DNA of 54,355 nt from Discostella pseudostelligera (Eukaryota; Bacillariophyta; Thalassiosirophyceae; Thalassiosirales; Thalassiosiraceae): the NCBI GenBank assembly GCA_036940085.1, contig JALLBK010000049.1, positions 1 through 54,355 of the forward strand, read 5' to 3'. The position numbers and the translations under genes were made by a program. A model generated the notes under the pieces. It searched no databases. It was not told the DNA's origin and saw only the letters and a program-made list of their open reading frames with translations. Shown in pieces: positions 33,701-45,488 of the stretch. Numbering within the stretch: the stretch's first letter is position 1; every line of letters begins with the position of its first letter.

Positions 33701-36700
33701 CGATTGGCGGCATTGCGTGCCAATGATATGGCGGCTTATACTAGTCTACTCGAGGATACGAAGAATGAACGTCTGAAATATCTGTTGGATAAGACGGATG
33801 AATGTATGAATCAAATATCTAATTTATTGGCAAGTCGCGTCGCCGAGGAGGAGGAGGATATCAAAAATATGGGTGGGGAGGGTACGATACAAGCAACGTT
33901 TACGCAAGATGTCACGGGCGGGTCTTATTATGAGACGGCGCATGTGAAGAGCGAACAGGTCAGACAACCGAGTCTACTCGTTGGTGGGGAATTAAAGGAA
34001 TACCAACTGAGTGGATTGCAGTGGTTGGTGAGCTTGTACAATAATCGATTGAATGGGATATTGGCAGATGAGATGGGATTGGGTACGTTGTTTTTGTTCC
34101 ACTGGTCATCACGTGACATCACATTAATTTACGAACCCTCTGTGTTCTCCCCCATCATACACAGGTAAAACAATTCAAACGATATCACTGATCGCTTACT
34201 TGATAGAAGCCAAACAAATTCTCGGACCCTATCTCGTCATTGTCCCACTCTCTACATTATCCAACTGGGTGAATGAATTTGCCAAATGGCTCCCCGCCGC
34301 AACTGTAGTCTGCTACAAGGGCACGCCGCAGCAACGGAAGCAATTGTACCGTGACGAAGTCGCTGATGGTCATTTCAACGTCTTGCTAACTACATATGAG
34401 TTTGTTATTCGAGACAAGGGCAGTCTCAAGAAGATTGCTTGGCAATATGCCATTGTCGACGAAGGACATCGCATGAAGAACAACCAATCTAAATTTGCCG
34501 TGACTCTTGGGACGCAGTACCATACAAGACGGAGAGTGTTGCTGACGGGCACTCCGCTGCAGAATAACTTGCCCGAGCTGTGGGCATTGTTGAACTTTTT
34601 GTTGCCTGCGATTTTCAATTCAGCAGAGACGTTTGATCAATGGTACGTTCTTTATGTTTGTTTGTTTGTTTGCACTCTGTTCTTCCCGTGCCATTCAATT
34701 CACCTATTACCTTCTTAAATTCTGTACAGGTTCAATAAGCCCTTCTCATCATTCGGAAAGACCAGCGCAGTTGAAAATGGTGATGACTCCTCAAACGAAT
34801 TGCTCTCTAACGAAGAGCGTATGCTAATCATCCATCGTCTGCACGAACTTTTGCGCCCCTTCATGCTTCGTCGAATCAAAAGCGAAGTTCTTGATCAGCT
34901 ACCTGAGAAAGTTGAGAAGGTACTTCGATGCGAGTTGTCCTCGTGGCAAAAGGAGTTGTACAAACAAATTAGTCACAAGATTGCCGGTGAAGCTGCCACT
35001 AAGAACTTCAACCGTGGATTGAACAATGTAGTCATGCAATTGCGAAAAGTATGCAACCACCCTTTATTATTTTCTCAAGATGGGTATCATATCAACGACG
35101 ATATCATTCGCGCATCCGGCAAGGTGGAACTGTTGGACAGGATGCTTCCTAAACTGAAAGCCGCCGGCCATCGTGTGCTCATGTTTACTCAAATGACCAA
35201 GATGATGCCCATTCTCGAAGATTACTTTGCCTACCGAGGATTTTCTTCGCTGCGGCTTGATGGGTCCACTACAGCCGATGAACGTGAGAAGCGGATGTAC
35301 ATGTTCAATGCCCCAGACTCGCCGTACTTTATTTTCCTATTGTCTACCCGCGCTGGTGGCCTTGGGTTGAACTTGGCAACTGCTGATACGGTCATCATTT
35401 TTGACAGGTAAGTTCAAAAGGTCTGACAAAAGAAACGATCGTCTCACCCTTCACTTTACTTACAATTGGCCATTTTCATCTGATATCCCTTACAGTGATT
35501 GGAACCCGATGATGGATTTGCAGGCTCAAGATCGAGCACATCGGATTGGTCAAAGGAAAGATGTCAGGGTATTTCGAATCATTACCCAGTCTCCAGTTGA
35601 GGAAAAGATATTGAGCCGTGCGACGGAGAAACTCCAAATGAACGAACTTGTTGTGGAAGCTGGTAAATTTGACAAGAGTGGCCAAGACAAGGACGACAAC
35701 AGCCTGGAAAGGTTGAAGATGATGGAACTACTCTTGCATGATTTTGATCAGAATCAGAATGCTCAAAGTGCTGCCACATCTGAGGAGGACTTCGAGAAGG
35801 ACACTGACGACGGAGGAGAAGAAGAGAGCAAAGATCTGCTTAATGAAATGATCAGCAGTAATGATGACGACTACGAGCTCTATTGCGAGATGGACAGAAA
35901 CAGAACCGACGCTCCAGCATTGTATACTGATGTTGCTGACTGCCCTGATTGGATTCTCTATCCAAACGGCAAACCTGAACCAGGGGCAGAACCAGTAGAT
36001 GCTGAGCTTTTCGGTAAACGCCGTGCAGCCGCGGGGGAGAAGATTTATGACGATGGTCTGACCGAGAAGCAGTTCTGTCGTCTGATGGATAAACACGCCG
36101 TTGAAGATGAAAAAGGCAAAAAGAAGCGTAAGAAGAAGCGCAATCGTAATGCCGTTGATCCTTCCCTCATCCTCGACTATGACGGTAGCGGAGGAAGGAA
36201 GCGCATAAAGACTACACCCCTCCAACTCGACGAAGCCACCCCACGGTCTAAAGCAAGTTTCTCATCGAACAGTGGCTCTGGCAACGGAGAGATAACCATT
36301 GCCATGTACGAGAGACTTCTCAGTGTTACGCGATCCATTATTTACTTGAAAGACAAGGGCACGAAGCGAAAGTTGTCGGAAATTTTCTTGGAGAAGCCGT
36401 GCCCCCAGACCTATCCCGACTACTATCAATTGATTGAGAAACCCATCGGAATGAACGACATTCTTCGAAAATGCCGCGCCAAACTATACTCGTCAGTCAA
36501 CGACTTCCGAGACGATTGGAATACACTGTTCAAAAATGCTTTCACATACAACGGCGAAGGGTCTTGGATTGTCAATGATGCAGAGGTTCTTCGGGGAGAA
36601 TTAGACAGACTAATTGAGAAGAATGACCTCAACAAAGTAGATTCGGTGAAGGTCGTTAAAGCAAATACACCTGCACCAGTAAAGAAGCCCGTTCGAATCA

Positions 36701-36876
36701 AGCTATCCCTCAAGGTGCCTAAGAAGAAGAAAGATACGCAAGACGACAGTGGTAGCGAGAGTGGTGCGTCCACCCCTGCACAGATGAAAACGTCAGAGTC
36801 TCAATCAGAGCTTAGCAATAGATTTGATTCTGAGGCAGAGTCCGAGAGCAGTGATTCCGACTCGGATAACGACTAG
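30746..36876 (+). CDS. BRM/SMARCA-type SNF2 chromatin-remodelling ATPase
   Basis: Exons 30746..34082, 34165..34642, 34730..35407 and 35496..36876 give 1957 residues. Order: a ~430-residue Gln/His/Ser-rich leader; a QLQ-like segment (~432-500); Gln/Lys-rich coiled coil; an HSA domain (~905-975, [20 protein letters not shown]) that would bind actin-related proteins; SNF2 ATPase with DEMGLGKT (~1107), DEGH (~1209) and [10 protein letters not shown]; helicase C with [16 protein letters not shown], then [21 protein letters not shown]; SnAC-like text ([11 protein letters not shown]); and a bromodomain (~1766-1870, [19 protein letters not shown]). It is the motor of a SWI/SNF complex. The C-terminus is acidic. 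All joins keep motifs intact (GLG|KTIQTI, FDQW|FNKPF, IFD|SDWNP). Confidence 0.93.
32516..32623 (+). repeat. 54-bp in-frame tandem repeat in the SNF2 gene
   Basis: Two copies encode [15 protein letters not shown](N/H)RM in the low-complexity part of the SNF2 protein. They differ at only a few bases, so the duplication is recent. Length is a multiple of three and the frame is kept. Confidence 0.85.
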
Positions 36877-37167
36877 CGTAACGCATGATTATAACGTAAC
36901 CGAGTCAAACACATCTGATGCACTACAGTCGCGATTATCATTAGATGTCGGCACCACATTGTACTAATGATATGTACAGATTTGTCTGCCGGTGCAAGAG
37001 ACATGATTTTCGATGATGTACACAAGTAAGGCTGACTTTGAGACCATCCACCGGACAACCATGGCAGCGTACCGAACCCAAACCCAGTGTGTGCAATCTT
37101 GTCACCTCATTGAACCCTCAAATTCTTCGTCCCGCTGACCCCCCTCCCCCTCCAGCCAATTTTGTGC

Positions 37168-38144
37168 CTACATACAAATCCGATAGGTCACATACCGTCC
37201 AGCAGTCTCACTAGGCCTAATAATCTTCACCACTTGTCCTCTCTTCATTCCATAATACCTCGCCACCGGATCATTGGGTTGAATGCGCGGAAGTTGCGTT
37301 TCACGAAGTCGGTACCTCTTGAGTAGCTCCTGCTTCTCATTTTGTGATAGGACTACGTGTTCTGGAACCTGTGCATGGAGAGGTGAAAAGGCAATCAACA
37401 CCCAATGATATTTCAAAAGAAGCAGTGTTGAGATAAGTTTGCAAACCACAACACAATACCCTCCCCCAAACCAAAAATACATTCCGACTTACCAGTGTAT
37501 GTTCCGTAATATCCACCAACAATTCTGCCTCCTTAAAATGCTCAATTCGAAAACTATCACTCATCTCGAGTACCGCCTGCTTGGCAAAGGGTGTAATATC
37601 CCCCCGAAGTACCAGTATAGCATTCGACACATTCTCATCCTTCATTCGATCGGTTAATATTTTAATCGGCTTCACACCCACCTTCTCATCTTCGGGGAAG
37701 AATACAAATAGTTGATTAGTTTCATCGTCGGCTTTTTCCTACGAAATTGCATTTGATTTTGGGTGATGTGGTTGACAGTGCGACGATAATCGATGCGTCG
37801 ATGAAACAAATATGATGAATTTCCCAAGCGGTGAGAGTGCATCATAATAATCATATTACATGACATATATTCATCAAATATACAAAAAGCTAGGTGTGCC
37901 GGCCATAACTCACCACTAATATAGTCAATCCCTCCCTCGAGGGAAATTCACCAAACTTGTGTGTAAATTCATTGGGTGACATTTCTCTCATCTCCCGGCT
38001 GACCATGTATCCCCGCTTGGACAGCATGGCGCCAATGGTTTTGTAGACACGAAATAGACGGGAGGCTTCTGCGGATAGTATGCCTGATCCACCGCCACGT
38101 GATATTCCGGAGGAATGATCGGTAGGATGATCAATGTCCATCAT
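37168..38144 (-). CDS. POLR2E: RNA polymerase I/II/III common subunit RPABC1 (RPB5)
   Basis: Three exons, complement(37168..37368, 37493..37738, 37914..38144), give 225 residues (family ~205-215). The N-terminal jaw domain includes [20 protein letters not shown] and [18 protein letters not shown]. The C-terminal assembly domain is [20 protein letters not shown], then [20 protein letters not shown] and [20 protein letters not shown], almost invariant in eukaryotes and archaeal RpoH. Splice joins are in frame (TILV|EKADDE; ITEHTL|VPEHVV). The protein has a short N-terminal extension ([20 protein letters not shown]). Confidence 0.95.
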
Positions 38145-38351
38145 GGTGGTGATTGCTTGATGTTGATTTTGATTGGTATGGCTATGGTGGACGGCGACGG
38201 CGGGCGGGCGGGCGGGCGGCGGCGATGGTCAACCTGTCCGTCAACGGTGATGTGCGTCTGTCCGTGCCAAAGAACCACCTAGCTCATGCCACCCCCAGCA
38301 TCGCTTCATCTTCATCGTTCGCACACCCACAAACCCAAAAGCAGCTTGACC
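38145..38351. other. Divergent intergenic region
   Basis: Short divergent spacer between RPB5 (-) and the gene at 38352 (+). A GGCGGGCGGGCGGGCGG tract lies at 38201-38219. Confidence 0.45.
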
Positions 38352-38785
38352 ATGACCATGACAATGGCCTCCGTCGGAAAGCTAGCGGCGGCTTGTTGCC
38401 GCTCGGCACCGTCCACAACGCGATCGCTCGCCGCGATGACATCGCATACCATGAGCTTATTCTCCACTGCCACTGCCACTGCCCCCACCCCGGCAGCCGC
38501 CTCGAAGAAGTTGCCGCCAACTCCAGGCAACAACTACACCCGATTTCTCCCGCCAACGACAATGGTGCCACCACCCCTCCCACCCACCCCCACTCATCGC
38601 CGCATTCTTAATAGCATTGATGCAGACACAAATAATCATCTCGTAATAGCACTGCAAAATTTACAAAAGAAGGAAAAGACGGAAATCAATAAGCTACAAT
38701 GGATGTTGGACTCGTTGCGGATTGCTCATATCTTACCTCCATCATCGACTGGTACTAGCCAACTTGTCCGTCCCGTGCAGCAACA
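38352..38785 (+). CDS. Putative organelle-targeted protein, 3' end broken at an N
   Basis: An open frame starts at the ATG at 38352 (MTMTMASVGKLAAACCRSAP), a Ser/Ala/Arg-rich, acid-poor N-terminus like a mitochondrial transit peptide. It is followed by a Pro-rich linker and a plausible helical segment (RRILNSIDADTNNHLVIALQ, then NLQKKEKTEINKLQWMLDSL). The frame meets the ambiguous base N at 38786. Beyond it the frame continues to 38957, but that part overlaps E2F-like promoter motifs of the next gene and reads as non-coding. I therefore stop the call at the N; the real 3' end is probably lost or mis-joined. Function unknown. Confidence 0.5.
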
Positions 38786-39140
38786 NGCCACATCTATCGC
38801 ATCGATTGGTGGAGATTGTGGCGGGCTGATGTTGATGTTCCCGCCATATCTTTCTTCCCGCCAACAATGTCGGTATTTCGTATTTCTCGGGCGTCGGGGA
38901 AAATCTATGAGGGGAACGCTCCTTCCCCCTAAATTCGTACCACTTTCCGATTACTAAACCAGCACAACGAATTCCCACGTTGATTTGTACCATCCCTCCA
39001 TTTCCAGCGACGTCTTGCCATCGCCACCACAACATCGGTCATCGTCAAGAGACGCCTCGTGTTGACTTCCGCTTGAGCACTACTACTCCGTACTACGGCT
39101 CTAGAACGAAGCTCGAATAGAGAAATATATCAATAGAATA
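38786..39140. promoter_or_regulatory. Promoter region of the P2 gene with E2F-like sites
   Basis: TTCCCGCCA at 38838-38846 and TTCCCGCCAA at 38855-38864 lie about 280-300 bp upstream of the P2 start. The region starts at the N at 38786. Confidence 0.45.
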
Positions 39141-39750
39141 ATGCAAGAGTTAGCAGCGCTCCTCCTATGCAAACTGGGCGGTCAATCCGGTTCTGCCGAT
39201 GAAATTAAGGCAGTCATCGCCGCAGCCGGTGGCGAGGGTGAACCAAATGACGATCAAATTGCCGCACTTGTCGGTGATCTCGAGGGCAAGGATATTAATG
39301 AATTGTTGAGTGCAGGAATGGAGAAGTTGAAAGATGTTCCGATGGGTGGTGGAGGTACGTGTTGCATTAGTCTATTCGTTCATTCTCGGTTTGCATGGTG
39401 TGAAAAAGTAGACAACTCTCTTTCCATTTTGCTCGTCGATGTTACACCATGAAATTCTCATAATCATCTCTTGCTTTTCGTTACTGTTTGTCAATACAGG
39501 CGGCGGTGGTGGAGGAGGAGGCGGTGGTGGAGGCGGTGATGCAGGAGGAGATGCTGCCCCCGCAGCTAAGCAAGTGGAAGAAGAGGTTGAGGAGGCCCCA
39601 CCTGCCGTAGATGTAAGTTATTTGTTTCGATCGACTTGGAATGCAACATCATGTTGATGCTCTCGCTCATTCTCTATCGTTTTCTTTCTGCACTCCCTTT
39701 CCTATTTTTTTGTGTAGATGTTTGGAGGAGGAGATGGTGGTGACTACTAG
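39141..39750 (+). CDS. RPLP2: 60S acidic ribosomal protein P2
   Basis: Exons 39141..39354, 39500..39612 and 39718..39750 give 119 residues. P2 forms the lateral stalk that recruits elongation factors. The N-terminal dimerisation domain is typical (LAALLLCKLGG, then SADEIKAVIAAAGGEGEPND, IAALVGDLEGKDINELLSAG, MEKLKDVPMGGGG). The hinge is a run of Gly codons instead of the usual Ala-rich hinge, followed by an acidic segment (KQVEEEVEEAPPAVD). The last exon encodes only MFGGGDGGDY. The canonical SDDDMGFGLFD stalk tail is absent from the spliced product. A distinct lineage-specific ending is likelier than mis-splicing, because the acceptor (TTTTTTTGTGTAG) is strong. Confidence 0.9.
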
Positions 39751-40746
39751 AGAGCGAGAACAGAATCACTATGTCCTATTAAAAAGAAAAATTTCATATC
39801 ATTATTGGCAAATCGATGTCGATAGATTCGTCGACGCTCTCTCTGAACCTTTTGTCTCTGTCGTGATTGCACATGAATGCCTTAATCTGAAATGAGGAGA
39901 ATTTAGATCGTTGCCTGTAATCGTTTGCTCCTACCAAACTCTTCTTAACTGTGCTTCGGTTGCCAAGTCTACAGCCATGGGAGATGATCCTTGAGTGGAT
40001 GCACATCAAAATAGCAAAGACGAAGATGTCCATAACTTACCTTTCTCCACCGGTGATTGGAATTCGACGCGCTGGCGATGTGCCGTATAGGAAAAATGAG
40101 GAATGCATCCGCGGCCGCACCTGTTTCAATATGGTTGGAAGTACCCCATGAGCACGTTCACTTCCCTCCACCCACCTTTATCAGTGTCAACCGTTTGGTA
40201 CCAGCGATGCTAGATATCTACTCTTGAAACCACTCTGCATCTGGTAAATGAATGGAATGAAGTCATCCTACCATATTCGTTCGGCGCAGTTGCTACTTTG
40301 GCTGCCGCGTGGACGATACAAACCAATGGAGTGCCACGTGTCAGCTTCACCGTGCATGCCACGTGGCGTCGACGTGCGGATGCACATCATTCACTCACCC
40401 TGCCACGTGGAATCGAGGTGCGGAGGTCAGAGTACGATAGCGTGCTGCTCGCAGTTCTCATCCCAATCATTCTCGTTCTCTTCTCCTCTCTTGAGATATT
40501 ATCTACTCATATCATATCATTCAGCTCAACTACGAATCCAAATCAATGCCGAAGCAGCCGCCCGAACAATCGCTGGGTAATGCATATCCTTTAGCTTCGA
40601 ATATTAAGGATGCCGCTGCACTGGGATAAGTATGTCAAAGCAATTCTAGTAGTTCGACGCCGGTCGGTCGTCGGCGTCGGTGACACGCATCGTCACCGGT
40701 TACAGTTACACTAACTGTGTTGACATTGAAACCACCTCAATCCGTC
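39751..40746. promoter_or_regulatory. Intergenic region with three G-box motifs
   Basis: No gene recognised in ~1 kb. CACGTG cores in the context TGCCACGTG(T/G) occur at 40335-40340, 40359-40366 and 40403-40410. These are upstream of the membrane protein at 40747. They are typical bHLH/bZIP sites; function is inferred. Confidence 0.45.
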
Positions 40747-42195
40747 ATGAACTCTACACGTGCACTTCCGTCTAGAGTAATATCTCAGTACTCGCGATTG
40801 ATGATTCTACCGCTTCTATTTGCATCATGTGTCTGGTGGATATTCTTTTACCCAACTCCGGTATTCCCTCAGCTCCCCATCACATTCATGTGGAAGGCCA
40901 GCTCCAACAATTATTCTACCCACGACAAACATCATTTGATTCCACACACGATGCATGCAGCATTCCAACTTGGCGAGATATCATCAATAATGAAAAGCTT
41001 TCCAAAACGAGGCGACGCAGCATTACTGCTAGAACAGGCGAATCAGATTCTCGACAATAAGGATTACGTGCTGGCAAAATCAGATTTGATCGATGGCAAC
41101 ATAGAACGAGCTATCAACGAGTATTGCAACCAACGATCCAAATACCAATTATTGAAACGGGCATTCTCTTTTGTTGGTATACTATCAATCATCTCAATTG
41201 CTGGTATTCTGTTTACTCTTGGGCCTACGTTGGTGTTCGTATACGAAGTGTTACATCTGGAGATTGTATGGCGCTGGCTCAATAGCACCACTGTATGGGT
41301 GGTGAAAGTTATTGATCCGCTAATGGAACTGATATTGTTCAGTATTCCATTAATCTTGATCGATCAGTCATTGTACCTTCAAGCGAATGGTGCACGTTCG
41401 CAAATGGATGTACTAGCCGGAGGATTGGCAGTAATTGCCTTCTGCTACCGAGTTTGGAGAAGTCGACATTGGATTGATATCACGGACGACAAATACTTTG
41501 CTACGGTAACATTTCTTTGGGCTTTCACATATCTAGTACCCTTGGCATTGATTGGATCATCTCAGTTCCTTGGATTCTTTGCTGTTGGGTCTATCTTCGG
41601 TACACTAGGGTTTGTCGCCTTCCCAACACCCTACGGATGGGCGGCTGGATTTCAAGATAAATTTTCAATGAACAACTGCATATCAACATCCCTGTCGATT
41701 ATCTTCCTTTCCATCTTGACGAAATTTACATCCTTCCCACCATTGAGAATAATGGAATACTTTCAACTTGGAATGTCCGTGTTTGGAATGCTTGCGTTTG
41801 GACTTGCTGGTCTCATCAAAAGCAGCCAGGCGAGTAATGACGACAATGATAGGTATGGTATGTTCGGTGGTGCAACCAAAGCCACTTCATTCGTCTATCC
41901 CGTCGTTTGGTTAATGATTGGATTTGTCGGTTCGCTTACTTCCTCGCCATCATTGACCAACACTTCGATCACCTTTGTTACCCTGTGGATCTCCCAATTC
42001 TATTGTAGGATTGTTGGTTTCACATCCGTTGGCACATTTTTCTTTAGTTGGGCTTTGTTTTACGTAACGCTTCAGTTGAAATCACATGAGAATTTCGTCA
42101 GGAGTATATTTAAGTTTGAGAGGAATCATGAAGCACAAATAATGATAATTTCAATAAATAGTAAATCTCCGCCGCGCTTTTTTCGACGGAGTTGA
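40747..42195 (+). CDS. Multipass membrane protein of unknown function
   Basis: Single exon, 482 residues. A hydrophobic segment near residues 18-36 (LMILPLLFASCVWWIFFYP) is followed by a soluble stretch of ~100 residues with a helical pattern (GDAALLLEQANQILDNKDYV). About nine further hydrophobic segments follow, for example FSFVGILSIISIAGILFTLG, FATVTFLWAFTYLVPLALIG, FLGFFAVGSIFGTLGFVAF and FVYPVVWLMIGFVGSL. No transporter signature is recognised. It is probably an endomembrane or plasma-membrane protein. The first ATG in the frame (40747) is chosen; the frame extends upstream only with non-ATG codons. Confidence 0.72.
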   Translation: MNSTRALPSRVISQYSRLMILPLLFASCVWWIFFYPTPVFPQLPITFMWKASSNNYSTHDKHHLIPHTMHAAFQLGEISSIMKSFPKRGDAALLLEQANQILDNKDYVLAKSDLIDGNIERAINEYCNQRSKYQLLKRAFSFVGILSIISIAGILFTLGPTLVFVYEVLHLEIVWRWLNSTTVWVVKVIDPLMELILFSIPLILIDQSLYLQANGARSQMDVLAGGLAVIAFCYRVWRSRHWIDITDDKYFATVTFLWAFTYLVPLALIGSSQFLGFFAVGSIFGTLGFVAFPTPYGWAAGFQDKFSMNNCISTSLSIIFLSILTKFTSFPPLRIMEYFQLGMSVFGMLAFGLAGLIKSSQASNDDNDRYGMFGGATKATSFVYPVVWLMIGFVGSLTSSPSLTNTSITFVTLWISQFYCRIVGFTSVGTFFFSWALFYVTLQLKSHENFVRSIFKFERNHEAQIMIISINSKSPPRFFRRS

Positions 42196-42939
42196 CTGTG
42201 TTGATGTCTCCACACAAAATAATCACACATCGTCCCATTGAATTAATATCATCGTTATCATTGTCAACAATTGTGTCATTGTAATGGAGCAAGCAGAGAC
42301 GCTGCAGAAGAGCACGAAGCCTGACCACCATTCTCGCACGACACGTCAAAATAGCTCGAAGCGTTGAACGATGGACGACCGCCGACAGAGAACCAGACAT
42401 TGAAAAAGTAGCGTAGTGGTCGATATTCGTAGATTATGCAATTATATACCCGAGGGTGCCGTTCCCATTGTTGTTCTAGTTTCTCCCTCCCTCATTCAAC
42501 CCATCATGATGTGTTGGGTGTTGGGTGTTGGCGACATGATTTCGAGACAGCCAGCAGCGTAGGATGACCGCCGACGGAGAACTAGCCGTCGAAAAGACAT
42601 GGTAGCAGCATTATTGAAAACTATGGGTGTAAGGCTGTCTGTGAGAGCGCTTTCATGGCCGGGGTATTGTTTTGGAATGGTGGTCATTGGGGTCGGCGGC
42701 GGCGGCCATGGTCGATCAGTCGACGTCGATGGACGGTAGCGATAAGCGATTCCCGCCAAAATAATAATATTCCCAACGCACTGCCTCTTCCCGCCACGAA
42801 AGTCCACGTAGGAACAAGTAGTTCCTCTCGTTACAAGCCGCACCTCTCCGTATCGTACGTGAACGTCTCCTTGCTTTTGCTTGGTGCAGAATGCCGCTGC
42901 CGCGCCGCCAGTAGCAGTAGCAGTACCAGAGTAGTACCA
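42196..42939. promoter_or_regulatory. Intergenic region and MATE promoter
   Basis: TTCCCGCCAAAA at 42750-42761 and TTCCCGCCA at 42788-42796 are E2F-like motifs 145-190 bp upstream of the MATE start. A diverged direct repeat (GACCGCCGAC[A/G]GAGAAC[C/T]AG) occurs near 42377 and 42566. The open frame extends upstream of 42940, but the promoter motifs argue against starting there. Confidence 0.45.
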
Positions 42940-45488
42940 ATGAAACAACGATCTTATCGATCATCAGCATCGTCGATGACAATGATGGAGACTTCCGCTT
43001 CAGCCCGGGCTTACCGCTGCACAACTGCCGCCGTCGCCGCTGTGGCGTGCTTCATTTTCGGGCCTGCGGCTGCATTCAACCCCTCATCTTCATTGTTGGT
43101 GCCCTCGACATTGTCCACTCGCTCAAATGGTGGCAATTATTATCATCGTCGTCATCATCATCTTAGACTAGCTGGAAGGATCGGCAGCAGCAATAATTTG
43201 GTCAAAGAAGAATTGGTATTGGGAAGTGCTGTCTTGTTCGCCTCCGCGTACAATGATGAAGCTCCTGCAACAACTGGTGCAGCAGCAGCAGCAACAACAA
43301 CAACAACAACAACAACAATGCCATCATCTCCAACCGCTACAATTGTTCTCAATGACAGTGATACAACAGAGACGCTAGACAATGCAGCTATTATCACCGC
43401 CAGCGGTGACATTAATTGCCATGATGACGACACCACTGAAACAGAAATGCAACCGCAATCAGTATCAAAAACAACAACTTCATCATCGACTACTACTCTT
43501 TCTACATCCAGCCACAGCCATCTCATTGCACCCACCATACCCAAAATTCTACGCTACACCATCCCAGCTATTGGTATATGGCTCTGCTCACCTGTATTAT
43601 CCATGATTGATACTGCCTCCGTGGGGTTGTTAAGCGGTACTGCCCAACAGGCGGCACTCAACCCAGCGGCGAGTGTTACCGATTGTGGTGCCTTGGTCGT
43701 GGCATTCATGTATACAGCAACGACGAATTTGATTGCTGCGGCAGTAAGGGAGGATGCTGATGAGGAGGAGGAGGAGTTGGCACAGTATGCTGCTTCTTCA
43801 TCTGCATTGACTGCATCAACAACTACCACTGGAGAAAAACAACAACATCATCCTGTGACTCGACAACCAAAGACTACCAAGACATTACTAACCGCATTCA
43901 AACTTGCTTTCCTCGTTGGTACCACCTTTGCCACCACTCTCATGTGCACGGGACCATATCTCCTTCATCTACTCATGGGAGGAGTTACTGATCCCATCGT
44001 ATATAATGCAGCATTGCGATATGTACGTATCCGATCACTTGGTATGCCTGCCATGGTAGTCATTGGTACTGCCCAAAGTGCCTGTCTTGGTATGCAAGAT
44101 GTCAAATCACCCTTGTATGTACTCCTGGCTGCGGCGGTAATTAATTTTTTAGGAGATGTGGCGTTGGTCCCATTGAAGAATGATTGGTGGGGTGGTGCGG
44201 CCGGTGCGGCTTGGGCGACTGTGGCGAGTCAGTATGCGGCGTTGGTTTTCTTTGCACGATGGTTGACGATGAAGAAATCAGAGAATGCTACTACTACTGA
44301 TGTTATCTCATCTGACAGTGACGATGATGCAATGATTGATTCGAAGAGAATGCCTCTGTTTTGGAAGAAGAAGGGAAGAAATGATAACAACATGACGACA
44401 ACACCTACTGCGGAGATGATTGCCAATCATGGTGACAATACTGTTGGCTTGACGATGTCAGCAGATCCTCTCCCTTTGTCGGTATCTGCAGCAACAACTA
44501 CTGCTGGAATGAGGACAACTATTGACGACGGGAATAGTCAACTGCATCGTCATCGTCAGCAACAGCAAACCCAGCTGACACCATCATCTCCAGAACAAAC
44601 AACAACATCACAAACCAAAATACGTGGTTTCCTCTCCAACTCGCAACTAACACTCAGATCCTTCCTATCCCTTCACAATTTGGATAAGAACAAGGTGAAA
44701 GAATTCTTCCCATTTGTCATACCGGTAACCACGACTTCTATTGGACGTATTTCGGGATACATTGCCATGTCACATGTGGCTGCATCGACACTTGGCACGT
44801 ACGACATGGCAGGACATCAAATCATATTGTCCATCTTTTGTTGTATAACACCCTTTGTGGATGCGCTGTCGCAAGTAGCGCAATCGTTCGTTCCTGCCGT
44901 CTTTGGGGCCAAGGAACGTACTCAAGAGCGTGCCAATGCCCTCCGGAAGACGGTGAATAATTTCCGTTTGGTCGGGTTGGGCTTTGGGGGTGTGTTAGTG
45001 AGTTTGGTGGCTTGCATACCATTGATTAGTCGATATTTCACTACCGATTTGGTGGTTTTGGAGAGGGTGCATAGTGCCATTGCTCCTGTGGGATTGTTCA
45101 TGTTGGTGAATGGATTGATGTGTGCGGGAGAAGGTATGTGAAGTGTTTCTTATGCATGCATCATTATCACTATTCAATCATTACACTTATTTGACCCCAT
45201 TCCATGAACAACCCCACCCAAACACACCGCATCATCTACCCAGGCACATTACTTGGACAAAAAGATCTCAAATTTCTACGCAACATGTACGCCATCTTCT
45301 TCTTCACTGTACCCGCTTACATGCTGCGGTTGAAACACCGAGCATTGACGGGAGTCCAAACTGTCGGCGTGGCAACCATGTGGACAGCATTTTCAATGTA
45401 CAATGTGATAAGAGCGTCATCGTTTCATTTACGGTTAGCACAGTTGCAACGACGGACGGATAGAGGGGTGAAGAATGATGCGGCTTAG
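42940..45488 (+). CDS. MATE family efflux transporter, plastid-targeted, intact copy
   Basis: Exons 42940..45133 and 45244..45488 give 812 residues. MATE proteins export organic cations, flavonoids or hormones in exchange for H+ or Na+. Family blocks: IPAIGIWLCSPVLSMIDTAS, CLGMQDVKSPLYVLLAAAVI, FLGDVALV and, across the splice, CAGEGTLLGQKDLKFLRNMY. The N-terminus has a hydrophobic signal segment (AAVAAVACFIFGPAAAF) ending in an AAA-FNP site, the ASAFAP-type cleavage motif for plastid import in diatoms and cryptophytes. Two long low-complexity insertions (His/Thr/Gln/Ser) interrupt the loops. The 3' two-thirds lie inside the tandem duplication that begins at 43684. Confidence 0.87.

Noticed and set aside
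42496..42948. Minus-strand frames at 42110-42400 and 42496-42948 with mitochondrial-like N-termini
   Set aside because: They overlap the end of the membrane protein gene or the MATE start, share a diverged repeat, and no splice model gave a continuous protein.
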